Source: a bacterium
GTDB taxonomy: Bacteria > Bacillota > Clostridia > Oscillospirales > Acutalibacteraceae
Assembly: GCA_020625635.1 (NCBI GenBank)
Contig: JAHLBL010000107.1
Coordinates: forward strand, 1-6,092
Reading direction: 5' to 3'
Length of the DNA stretch: 6,092 bases
Shown here piece after piece: positions 1 to 6,052 of this stretch (position 1 is the first letter of the stretch; every line of letters starts with the position of its first letter). The notes beneath the pieces are model-generated. The model did no database searches, was not told the origin of the DNA, and saw nothing but the letters and a program-made list of their open reading frames with translations. A program made the translations under genes and the position numbers.

Positions 1-89
1 CCCTGACCGCCTGATACGTTGTCAATGTCGTCCAGACTTATTTCGAGGTTTTCGAGTTCTTCTTCAGGAAACTTTTTTTCGTCTGACAT
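1..89 (-). CDS. N-terminal part of a double-glycine leader peptide (bacteriocin/RiPP-like precursor), cut by the window edge
   Basis: Reading the minus strand from ATG at 89 gives 29 complete codons with no stop before the edge. The product is short and very acidic (about twelve Asp/Glu in the first 24 residues) and ends in LDDIDNVSGGQ. An acidic amphipathic leader followed by a Gly-Gly pair at residues 27-28 is the classic arrangement for peptides cleaved and exported by C39-peptidase ABC transporters, including class II bacteriocins, several RiPPs and signalling peptides. A strong Shine-Dalgarno AAGGAG (complement of 97-102) lies 7 nt before the ATG, which fixes the start. The core peptide would begin at Gln29 and lies outside the window, so its class cannot be told. 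It is divergent from a sensor kinase/regulator pair, a common arrangement for regulated peptides. An alternative is the acidic N-terminus of an unrelated larger protein. The reading frame and RBS are seen directly; the leader role is inference. Confidence 0.62.
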   Translation of the reverse strand, partial: MSDEKKFPEEELENLEISLDDIDNVSGGQ

Positions 90-112
90 AAGAAATCTCC
101 TTTCACAGAATG

Positions 113-128
113 ATTATTTAAAAATAAT
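113..128. repeat. Perfect AT-only palindrome in the divergent intergenic region
   Basis: ATTATTT and AAATAAT form a perfect 7 bp inverted repeat around a 2 bp centre. It overlaps the possible -10 of the minus-strand peptide gene and lies just upstream of its Shine-Dalgarno, where a repressor site would be expected. It is made only of A and T in a region that is almost all A and T, so chance is a real explanation. Confidence 0.3.
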
Positions 129-132
129 TATA
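127..132 (-). promoter_or_regulatory. Possible -10 element for the divergent leader-peptide gene
   Basis: The complement of these bases is a perfect TATAAT, about 25 nt upstream of the AAGGAG of the minus-strand peptide gene. No good -35 hexamer stands at 17 nt (the bases there read AAGTCA). In DNA this AT-rich a TATAAT can occur by chance, so this is weak. Confidence 0.3.
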
Positions 133-148
133 AAAAAATAATAAATTC

Positions 149-176
149 TTGACTTTGTTCTCTTTGTTGATATAAA
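149..176 (+). promoter_or_regulatory. Promoter of the sensor kinase gene (extended -10)
   Basis: TTGACT at 149-154 matches the -35 consensus in 5 of 6 bases. After a 16 bp spacer comes TATAAA at 171-176, preceded by TGA, so this is also an extended -10. The expected transcription start is near 183. That leaves a very short leader before the Shine-Dalgarno AAGGTGG (189-195) and the ATG at 200. Housekeeping sigma factor use is inferred from the consensus. Confidence 0.75.
153..168 (+). repeat. Tandem CTTTGTT heptamer inside the kinase promoter, candidate regulator site
   Basis: CTTTGTT occurs at 153-159 and again at 162-168, separated by 2 bp, so the period is 9 bp. The pair fills the spacer between the -35 and -10 hexamers. 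A related TTTGTT lies at 1457-1462 in the promoter region of the response regulator gene. OmpR- and SARP-type winged-helix proteins usually bind tandem direct repeats near the -35, so autoregulation by the regulator encoded at 1509 is a reasonable guess. No binding evidence can be drawn from sequence alone. Confidence 0.4.
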
Positions 177-199
177 ATTTTATTAAAGAAGGTGGTTTT

Positions 200-1438
200 A
201 TGACGTTCACATGGACTGATTTTGCAGTTATTATCCCTCTTGTCCTGCAATGCGCGATCCTGCTTTTCGCGGTGCTGGTTGACCCTTACATAGCGAAGCA
301 TCAGCGCGTGACAATGATTATTATTTCCGCGCTTGTTCTCAGTCTTATCGCACAGAACTGTCTCGATTATGTTACGAGCTACCCCGCAACGCTGGACTTT
401 CCGCGCACAATTGTCGTGATTTACGGCTACACCATACGTCCGATAATCGTTCTGCTGTTCTTTTACATTCTCAACAAAGAAAGAAACTATACCTTTTTTT
501 GGATCATTGCGGGAATCAACGCGGCTGTTTATCTTACCGCGCTGTTCTCAAAAACAGCGTTTTACATCGAGAACGGTCGCTTCAACAGAGGTCCGCTATC
601 ATATACCTGCTATTACGTCAGCGGCATAATGCTCGTTTATTTAGCTTATCTTACATATAAAGAGATCCGCAGAGTTCCAAAAAGGGAAAGCCTTATTCCG
701 ATATTCAACATAGTTCTAATCATCGGCTCGCTCATAGCCGAACAGAAATTAAATCCCGCATTGCATATGACCTCATATCTCACGATGGCTACAGTCAGCT
801 GCAGTCTGTTCTATTACATCTGGCTGCACCTGCAATTCGCAAGAGAGCACGAGCGCGCGCTTCTTGCCGAACAGCGAATACAGATAATGATGACTCAGAT
901 ACAGCCGCATTTTCTGTACAATACCCTCTCCACCATTCAGGCTTTGTGCAGAATCAATCCCGAAAAGGCGTTCGAGACGACCGAGAAATTCGGAACATAT
1001 CTGAGGCAGAATATTGCTTCACTCAGTCAGCCCAATCTGATTCCCGTCGAAAAGGAGCTCGAGCACACAAAAATCTACACCGAAATTGAGGAGCTCCGCT
1101 TTGACAACATCAAGGTGATTTACGACGTCAACGACACGAATTTCAATATCCCCGCGCTGACGATCCAGCCAATAGTCGAAAACGCTATCAAGCACGGTAT
1201 CCGAATCAGAGAAGAGGGCGTTGTCACCGTGAGCATAAATCAGAAAGAGAATTCTCACGAAATCATTATAGAGGACAACGGCAAGGGCTTTGACACAAAT
1301 ATTATCAAGCAGTCCGAAGGAGAGCACATCGGGATCCGAAACGTAGAGGAACGTCTCAGAAAAATGTGCGGCGGTAAGCTTTTGATTGACAGCAAGGAAG
1401 GTATCGGAACAAAAATCTCAATAATTATCCCAAAATAA
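200..1438 (+). CDS. Multi-pass membrane sensor histidine kinase, LytS/YesM-type catalytic core
   Basis: Sensor kinase of 412 residues that should autophosphorylate on His237 and pass phosphate to the regulator encoded downstream. The N-terminal half (about residues 7-210) shows about seven hydrophobic segments with short loops and no large extracellular domain, so sensing is probably within or at the membrane. A charged linker (FAREHERALLAEQ) leads into the His_kinase motif QIQPHFLYNTLS, with the acceptor His at 237. The ATPase domain has the N box VENAIKHG (Asn328), the G1 box EDNGKGFD (358-365) and the G2-like stretch GIRNVEERL, so it looks catalytically complete. The start is set by AAGGTGG 4 nt upstream and by the promoter at 149-176. 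The stimulus is unknown. The divergent Gly-Gly peptide gene and the nearby cell-wall enzyme make a peptide or envelope signal plausible. Kinases of this class usually pair with LytTR or AraC-type regulators, whereas this one pairs with a SARP-like one. Confidence 0.93.
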   Translation: MTFTWTDFAVIIPLVLQCAILLFAVLVDPYIAKHQRVTMIIISALVLSLIAQNCLDYVTSYPATLDFPRTIVVIYGYTIRPIIVLLFFYILNKERNYTFFWIIAGINAAVYLTALFSKTAFYIENGRFNRGPLSYTCYYVSGIMLVYLAYLTYKEIRRVPKRESLIPIFNIVLIIGSLIAEQKLNPALHMTSYLTMATVSCSLFYYIWLHLQFAREHERALLAEQRIQIMMTQIQPHFLYNTLSTIQALCRINPEKAFETTEKFGTYLRQNIASLSQPNLIPVEKELEHTKIYTEIEELRFDNIKVIYDVNDTNFNIPALTIQPIVENAIKHGIRIREEGVVTVSINQKENSHEIIIEDNGKGFDTNIIKQSEGEHIGIRNVEERLRKMCGGKLLIDSKEGIGTKISIIIPK

Positions 1439-1450
1439 CCGACAATATGC

Positions 1451-1481
1451 TGGACATTTGTTGGACTGACTGTGATATAAT
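1451..1481 (+). promoter_or_regulatory. Internal extended -10 promoter for the response regulator
   Basis: A perfect TATAAT at 1476-1481 is preceded by TG at 1473-1474, the extended -10 form. The best -35 is TGGACA at 1451-1456, but its 19 bp spacing is long, so the promoter probably relies on the extended -10. Transcription would start near 1487, after the upstream in-frame ATG at 1482 and before the Shine-Dalgarno at 1500. This supports ATG 1509 as the real start and lets the regulator be made without the kinase. Confidence 0.55.
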
Positions 1482-1508
1482 ATGCTTATAAATATTTTTG
1501 GAGGAAAT

Positions 1509-2306
1509 ATGAAAATAATCTGCGTAGATGATGAAAAGCTGGTACTTGAACTGACAATGTCCCTGTGCAGAGAACTGCCCGAAAAGCCCGAGGTCGTCGG
1601 CTTTACAAAAGCAAGGGACACACTTGAATGGCTGGGAAGCAATCACGCCGATATTGCCCTGCTCGACATCAATATACCCGATATGAACGGGCTCGAGCTC
1701 GCAAGAAAAATCAAGGAGCTTAACGAAAACACAGCGATAATTTTTCTTACGGGCTACTCGGAACACGCGGTTGACGCCTTTAAGCTTCACGCTTCGGGTT
1801 ATCTTCTGAAGCCCGTTAATCCAAAAAGCTTAGCCAAAGAAATTGAATACGCGTACGGGACGCTGAATATCAAGTACAACGCTCCGCGTAAAAATATCGA
1901 AATACGAACCTTCGGGTATTTCGACGTTTTTGTAAACGGCGAAGCCGTAAAATTTGCCCGTGAAAGGAGCAAGGAGCTGCTCGCCTATCTTGTAGACAGA
2001 AACGGCAGAAGCGTCACAAGAGCAAACGCGTTTTCCGCTTTGTACGAGGACAGAGAATATGACCGCTCAATGCAGAAGCAGTTTGACGTAATACTGAGGA
2101 GCCTGCGGCAAACCCTCGTAAAATACGGAATAGAAGATATTTTAGAGCTGGACAAGGGCAAAATGCGCGTTGTCCCGGAAAAATTTGACTGTGATCTCTA
2201 CCGCTTCTACGAAGGCGATACCGAGGCGAAAAACAGCTATCACGGAGAATATATGAGCAATTACTCGTGGTCAAGCACAACCGAAGCCGCGATTGACGGT
2301 TATTAA
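1509..2306 (+). CDS. Response regulator, REC plus SARP-like winged-helix domain (SAPR family) with truncated BTAD
   Basis: Phosphorylation-controlled transcription factor of 265 residues. The receiver domain (1-120) has all key residues: acidic pair Asp7/Asp8, phospho-acceptor Asp53 in ALLDINIPDMNG, Thr81, Tyr98 and Lys101 in the LLKPVN motif. After a short linker comes a winged-helix DNA-binding domain of the Trans_reg_C/SARP type (about 128-225), including RERSKELLAYLVDRNGRSVT. The chain then begins what looks like the bacterial transcriptional activation (BTAD) helices, with FDCDLYRFYEG and GEYMSNYSW, but stops about 15 residues later. Full BTAD domains run well over 100 residues. I chose ATG 1509 over the in-frame ATG 1482 because GGAGG sits 4 nt before it and 1482 abuts the internal -10. 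It is the evident partner of the kinase ending 70 bp upstream. Likely targets are its own operon and neighbouring genes, but this is inferred. Confidence 0.92.
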   Translation: MKIICVDDEKLVLELTMSLCRELPEKPEVVGFTKARDTLEWLGSNHADIALLDINIPDMNGLELARKIKELNENTAIIFLTGYSEHAVDAFKLHASGYLLKPVNPKSLAKEIEYAYGTLNIKYNAPRKNIEIRTFGYFDVFVNGEAVKFARERSKELLAYLVDRNGRSVTRANAFSALYEDREYDRSMQKQFDVILRSLRQTLVKYGIEDILELDKGKMRVVPEKFDCDLYRFYEGDTEAKNSYHGEYMSNYSWSSTTEAAIDGY

Positions 2307-2307
2307 C

Positions 2308-2324
2308 AGTCGGGATACCCGATT
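2308..2324 (+). other. Small hairpin between regulator and membrane protein genes, no U-tract
   Basis: AGTCGGG and CCCGATT pair over 7 bp (one G-U) around a 3-base loop, immediately after the regulator stop codon at 2304-2306. The bases that follow (GAAAATAATAAG) lack a U-run, so it does not look like an intrinsic terminator in either direction. It may protect or process the mRNA between cistrons. The Shine-Dalgarno of the next gene (AGAGG, 2339-2343) lies just beyond. Confidence 0.45.
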
Positions 2325-2350
2325 GAAAATAATAAGAAAGAGGTTAAAAC

Positions 2351-3382
2351 ATGATTTCAGTAAAAGGACCAGGAGTAAAGATTATAGCGGAGATTCTCGC
2401 GGTTATTGCTCTCGGATTCGGCATTTATTCTACATTTTTCCAGTCATCGGGTTTCGTTGACGGTACAGCCACCATCGTATCCATCGAGGAGGATCCCGAC
2501 TATATCCCCGACCCCGATACAGCGAACGACGTGCAGTATATCGTAACAGCAAAGTACACGGTTGACGGCAAGGAATATACAACCAAGCTTGATTCCTACG
2601 ACCCGTCTTACAAGGTCGGCGGCGAAGTCGCTATCAAGTATGACCCGAAAAATCCCGAGAAGATGACCTCGGGCTTCTCGCTCGGAATCGTTTTTATGAT
2701 TATCGGCGCGGTTATGCTCCTCGCTATAATCCTGCTGACGGTCAAGAAAAAGGTATCCGTCAAAAAGCTCAAGGAAATTAACGGCGATCTCACCTTTGCT
2801 CCCTCCGTCAAAGGAGAGGAACGCGCTCTCTATTTCCTGACGGATTTAAGAACCGCAAAAGTCGGTCATCACCTTGAGGATAAAAACCGCAAGGTGATTT
2901 ATGAGGCGAAGATGACGAAGTTCTCCCTGATGAGCGCCTTTAAGTTTGACTTCATCGACCACGAGAACAACAAAACAACGCCTCACCTTATCGGTCACGC
3001 CGAAGAATCGGATTGGAATTCCCTGATTCTGGACAACAACTACACCTTTACCTTTGACGGTAAGGACGTATGGAAACAGCTCAGGAAGCTCGGCGTTACC
3101 ATCAACTCACGCATAAACGGTATTATGCCGTCATATACGATTTGCCTGAACGGAAGCGAGCTCGCGTTTGCAGAGAGCACAAGCCGGTATGTACACGAGG
3201 AAGATGAAGCAGAGCACAAGATTGCGGGCAAAATGCCTGTACAGGGCTTTTACCGCGTCCGCACAAAGGAGAAAAATCTTGATCTGCTGTTTGTGATTTT
3301 AGTCGCTATGGCACGCAGCGGAGCTACCGACGAGAGAGGCGGCAGCCGAAGAATGCTGTTCAACACCCTCAAAGGCGAATAA
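2351..3382 (+). CDS. Two-TM membrane protein: DUF3592-like domain plus tubby/LURP-one-like C-terminal region
   Basis: 343 residues of unknown function. Hydrophobic segments at about 9-30 and 108-130 flank a small beta-rich domain with features of DUF3592 (GTATIVSIEED, YTVDGKEYTTKL, VGGEVAIKYDPKNPEKM). In that family the domain lies outside the membrane between two TM helices. The remaining 210 residues are soluble and mostly beta-strand in character (YEAKMTKFSLMSAFKFDFID, SYTICLNGSELAFAES), ending in a hydrophobic helix LDLLFVILVAMAR. A beta-barrel closed by a hydrophobic C-terminal helix is the hallmark of the tubby/LURP-one/scramblase fold, to which I tentatively assign it from layout rather than a motif match. 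The start at 2351 has AGAGG 7 nt upstream. It lies 44 bp after the regulator gene with no clear promoter or terminator between, so co-transcription is likely. No catalytic residues are apparent; a scaffold or lipid-associated role is only a guess. Confidence 0.82.
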   Translation: MISVKGPGVKIIAEILAVIALGFGIYSTFFQSSGFVDGTATIVSIEEDPDYIPDPDTANDVQYIVTAKYTVDGKEYTTKLDSYDPSYKVGGEVAIKYDPKNPEKMTSGFSLGIVFMIIGAVMLLAIILLTVKKKVSVKKLKEINGDLTFAPSVKGEERALYFLTDLRTAKVGHHLEDKNRKVIYEAKMTKFSLMSAFKFDFIDHENNKTTPHLIGHAEESDWNSLILDNNYTFTFDGKDVWKQLRKLGVTINSRINGIMPSYTICLNGSELAFAESTSRYVHEEDEAEHKIAGKMPVQGFYRVRTKEKNLDLLFVILVAMARSGATDERGGSRRMLFNTLKGE

Positions 3383-3499
3383 AAAGCAAAGAGACAATAA
3401 AGCAACTGAGCGATAACTTAATCTCTGTTTACGCCTTATCTGCCCACAGTAAGGTTGTAAAAGCTTTAATAACTATGCGGGCAGAAAGGCTATGGTAAT
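3383..3499 (+). promoter_or_regulatory. Structured 5' leader of the NagZ gene with two alternative folds, candidate riboswitch or translation switch
   Basis: This gap can form two competing helices. In fold A, GCCTT (3433-3437) and TCTGCCC (3439-3445) pair with GGGCAGA (3479-3485) and AAGGC (3486-3490). That is 12 bp with a single bulged A, and it buries the AAAGG Shine-Dalgarno (3485-3489) of the ATG at 3500. In fold B, CCTTA (3434-3438) and CTG (3440-3442) pair with CAG (3447-3449) and TAAGG (3450-3454), with a CCCA loop, leaving the Shine-Dalgarno free. Both use bases 3434-3442, so they exclude each other. In fold B the CCC loop could still touch GGG 3479-3481 as a pseudoknot. I recognise no known riboswitch class. 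No clear promoter or intrinsic terminator is visible in the gap. Confidence 0.5.
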
Positions 3500-5920
3500 A
3501 TGAAAAAAGCTTTATCAATTCTTATTTCTCTTGTTTTGTTTGCGGCGGTTATCACCGTTGTGCCCGTGTGCGCCGCAGAAAGCAGCAAGGCAAAGGAGAT
3601 TCTGTCATCGATGTCTACCGAGGACAAAATCAGCCAGATGTTAATGCCCCAGTTCCGTTACTGGACCGACGCTGAGGGCAACAAGAGCGGTCTTACCGAG
3701 ATCAACGACGACGTAGCCGCTTCAATCAAAAAGCACCCTTACGCGGGCGTTATCTTCTTTGCGCAAAACACTGTCGAGAACTCCGCCGCGACAAGGCTTT
3801 CGGACGCTATGCAGAAGGCAAACGCCGAGGTCGCGGGTCGTCCGCAGCTTATTATCTCGATCGACCAGGAGGGCGGCAGCATCACACGCTTGAAGCAGGG
3901 CACGATCACTCCCGGTAATATGGCTCTCGGAGCCGCCGACGACCTGACCGTCACCAAGGAATCGGCTACTATTATCGGCAACGAGCTTACGGCGCTCGGA
4001 ATCAACGCGGATTTCGCTCCCGATGTTGACGTCAACAGCAATCCCTCGAACCCGATCATAGGCATCCGCTCGTTCTCCGACGATCCGCAGATGGTCGCGA
4101 AGCACGGCTCAGCCTTTGTGCAGGCTTTAAACGAGACAGGCGTTATCTCGACGCTCAAGCACTTCCCCGGTCACGGCGATACCGACACAGACAGCCACAC
4201 AGGTCTTCCGCTCATCAACAAGAGCTATGAAGATCTCAAGAAAAACGAGCTGGTACCCTTCAAGGCTTGTATCGACGCGGGCACACAGATGATAATGACC
4301 GCCCATATCCAGTATCCGCAGATTGAGAAGACCACATATAAATCCAAGCTGACAGGCGAGGAGATTTACCTCCCTGCAACGCTCTCAAAGACTATTATCA
4401 CCGATATCCTCAGAGGCGATATGGGCTACAAGGGAGTTGTCGTTACCGACGCTATGGATATGAAAGCCATATCAGATCATTTCGGCAAGATCGACGCCGC
4501 AAAGCTTGCTATCGAAGCGGGCGTTGACATCCTGCTCATCCCCGTAGATACGTCTTCAAAGGAAGACCTCACTTCTATGGACAGCTATATCTCTACGCTT
4601 GCGGAAAAAGTCGACAACGGCGATATCTCCGCGGATTGCGTCAATGCCGCTGTACTCAGGATCCTTGAACTGAAGGAGTCAAGAGGTATGCTCAGTGCAT
4701 ACGACGGCACGGATATCGAGGGACGCGTTGAGTACGCGATCAATCACGTAGGTACCAAGGAGAACCACGAAAAGGAGTGGCAGCTCGCCGAGAAGTGCAT
4801 CACCCTCGTCAAGAACGACGACAAGACACTTCCTCTTACCTCCGCTAACAGGAAGGTTGTGGTTATCACTCCCTACGACGATGAAACAATACCGATGGAG
4901 TACGCCGTAAGAAAGCTGAAGGCTGACGGTAAATTCCCCGAGGGAGTTGAGTTCGAGGCGCTTTCCTACTACAAGAAAACCGCGGACGAGATCATACCGA
5001 AGCTCGAGGGCGCGGATACGATAGTCTTTATGTCCGAAAATTACGGCGTGGGAGGTCTGAAGGGCGATACCGCAAAATTAGCGGATACGGTCGCGGATGA
5101 AATCCACTCAAAGGGCGGCAGGTTTATCGTAATGTCAGTAAACCTTCCCTATGACGTTGCGCGCTATCAGCAGGCGGACGCAATTATGCTCGCCTATAAC
5201 CCCGAGTCCATGCCCGAGGATCCCGGCGACAAAACCAAGGAAATGCTTAAGTACGGCGCGAATATGCCCGCAGCTCTGTATATGATGTTCAGCGCGGAAG
5301 ACGCGCCCACGGCAAAGCTTCCGATCAATATTCCCGAGTTTGACGTTGAGACGGGCTTTTCCGACAAGGTGCTCTATCAGAGAGGCTTCGGTCTTACTTA
5401 CGAGAAGGAGAAGAAGGACATCAGCACTCTTTCCGCCAAGCTCAGCAAGGAAAGCTTCACCTATACGGGCAAGGCTGTCAAGCCCGAGGTCAGCGTTGAC
5501 GGTCTTACCGAAAGCGACTTTAACGTAACGTACAAGAACAATAAAAACGCAGGCAAGGCGACTGTTGTGATCACGGGCAAGGGCGATTTTACAGGCTCGA
5601 TAACAAAGACCTTTACGATCAAAAAAGCCGCAAATCCCGTTACCGTAAAGGCAGCGTCAAAGAAAGTAAAATATACGGCTCTCAAAAAGGCGAAGGCGGT
5701 TGTCAGCCCTCTGACTGTTAAAAAGAATCAGGGCAAGCTCACCTACACAAAGCTCTCAGGCATCAAGAAGATCACCGTAAACGCAAAGACAGGTAAATTC
5801 ACTGTTAACAAGGGCTTGAAAAAGGCGACCTATAAGGTCAAGGTAAGAGTGACCGCAAAGGGCAATTCCAACTACAAGTCCGCAAAAATAACAAAGACGG
5901 TTGTAATAAAAGTTGTTTAA
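3500..5920 (+). CDS. nagZ: Secreted NagZ-type GH3 beta-N-acetylhexosaminidase with C-terminal surface modules
   Basis: Exo-glycosidase of 806 residues expected to remove N-acetylglucosamine from muropeptides or cell-wall fragments outside the membrane. A signal peptide (1-25, cleavage near VCA/A) has a Lys-Lys start and a hydrophobic core. Cys24 does not sit in a proper lipobox, so this is probably a plain secreted protein. The GH3 barrel (about 30-400) has DQEGG (122-126), the NagZ signature KHFPGHGDTDTDSH (220-233) carrying the Asp231/His233 general acid-base pair, and the nucleophile Asp317 in VVTDAMDM. A second GH3 domain follows (about 425-632), as in Bacillus subtilis NagZ. Extra modules are added: an Ig-like beta domain (about 643-708, with FTYTGKAVKPEV, NNKNAGKATV and FTIKK) and a lysine-rich module (712-806, with NAKTGKFTVNKGLKKATYKV) typical of clostridial surface proteins. 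There is no LPXTG, SLH or dockerin. The start has AAAGG 10 nt upstream, inside a possible RNA hairpin. Confidence 0.94.
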   Translation: MKKALSILISLVLFAAVITVVPVCAAESSKAKEILSSMSTEDKISQMLMPQFRYWTDAEGNKSGLTEINDDVAASIKKHPYAGVIFFAQNTVENSAATRLSDAMQKANAEVAGRPQLIISIDQEGGSITRLKQGTITPGNMALGAADDLTVTKESATIIGNELTALGINADFAPDVDVNSNPSNPIIGIRSFSDDPQMVAKHGSAFVQALNETGVISTLKHFPGHGDTDTDSHTGLPLINKSYEDLKKNELVPFKACIDAGTQMIMTAHIQYPQIEKTTYKSKLTGEEIYLPATLSKTIITDILRGDMGYKGVVVTDAMDMKAISDHFGKIDAAKLAIEAGVDILLIPVDTSSKEDLTSMDSYISTLAEKVDNGDISADCVNAAVLRILELKESRGMLSAYDGTDIEGRVEYAINHVGTKENHEKEWQLAEKCITLVKNDDKTLPLTSANRKVVVITPYDDETIPMEYAVRKLKADGKFPEGVEFEALSYYKKTADEIIPKLEGADTIVFMSENYGVGGLKGDTAKLADTVADEIHSKGGRFIVMSVNLPYDVARYQQADAIMLAYNPESMPEDPGDKTKEMLKYGANMPAALYMMFSAEDAPTAKLPINIPEFDVETGFSDKVLYQRGFGLTYEKEKKDISTLSAKLSKESFTYTGKAVKPEVSVDGLTESDFNVTYKNNKNAGKATVVITGKGDFTGSITKTFTIKKAANPVTVKAASKKVKYTALKKAKAVVSPLTVKKNQGKLTYTKLSGIKKITVNAKTGKFTVNKGLKKATYKVKVRVTAKGNSNYKSAKITKTVVIKVV

Positions 5921-5946
5921 TCCAACGGAGTATATCAATAACAAAA

Positions 5947-5978
5947 GCGGTCTCACCTGGGAACAAAGGTGAGATCGC
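5947..5978. terminator. Bidirectional hairpin terminator after nagZ, stronger in the minus direction
   Basis: GCGGTCTCACCT and AGGTGAGATCGC form a 12 bp stem with one G-U pair and an 8-base loop, 26 bp after the nagZ stop. Forward, it is followed by AATTTAT, a weak U-tract. On the minus strand it is followed by TTTTGTTATTG, a much better one. It therefore can end nagZ and also a convergent minus-strand gene arriving from the right, which fits the coding remnant at 5998-6051. Confidence 0.8.
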
Positions 5979-5997
5979 AATTTATAAAGTATCGGTA

Positions 5998-6051
5998 TCA
6001 GTGTTTTCCGACAATCATACCGTCCTTACCGAAGAATTTCAGAGGCTGCTG
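5998..6051 (-). pseudogene. Possible C-terminal remnant of a convergent minus-strand gene
   Basis: The minus strand reads QQPLKFFGKDGMIVGKH and then TGA, placed 20 bp before the hairpin that terminates best in this direction. The same frame has TAA at 6054-6052, so only 17 codons are open and no start or RBS is visible. The residue pattern looks like a real protein tail, and the stop coincides with the start of an inverted repeat at about 6053. I read it as a gene end cut off by a repeat insertion, or one whose frame changes just upstream. Chance is also possible, because 17 codons prove little. The product cannot be identified. Confidence 0.25.
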
Positions 6052-6052
6052 T

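Noticed and set aside
1019..1327. Minus-strand open frame inside the kinase gene
   Set aside because: It overlaps the conserved kinase core completely and has no recognisable domain.
1482..1508. Upstream in-frame ATG as start of the response regulator
   Set aside because: It directly follows the TATAAT, has no RBS, and would add nine residues before the normal receiver start MKIICVDDE. ATG 1509 has GGAGG in front.
2014..2280. Minus-strand open frame inside the regulator gene
   Set aside because: It covers the conserved winged-helix domain in antisense; its Arg/Ser/Cys-rich composition looks non-coding.
3390..3426. AGAGA/TCTCT pairing after the membrane protein gene as a terminator
   Set aside because: There are only 5 bp with a loop of about 27 bases and no U-tract, too weak for an intrinsic terminator.
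3476..3499. Resemblance of the GGGCAGAAAGGCTATGG segment to the c-di-GMP-I riboswitch core
   Set aside because: The GCAAAGC receptor motif and the two parallel stems are missing; the similarity is only local.
3520..3574. nagZ product as a lipoprotein because of Cys24
   Set aside because: Residues before Cys24 (Val-Pro-Val) do not fit a lipobox, whereas the Ala25/Ala26 region fits signal peptidase I.
3739..4158. Open frames on the minus strand inside nagZ (also 3722-4105, 5461-5685 and 5756-5980)
   Set aside because: They lie opposite a strongly supported enzyme gene, have no recognisable motifs and are best explained as shadow frames of its codon bias.
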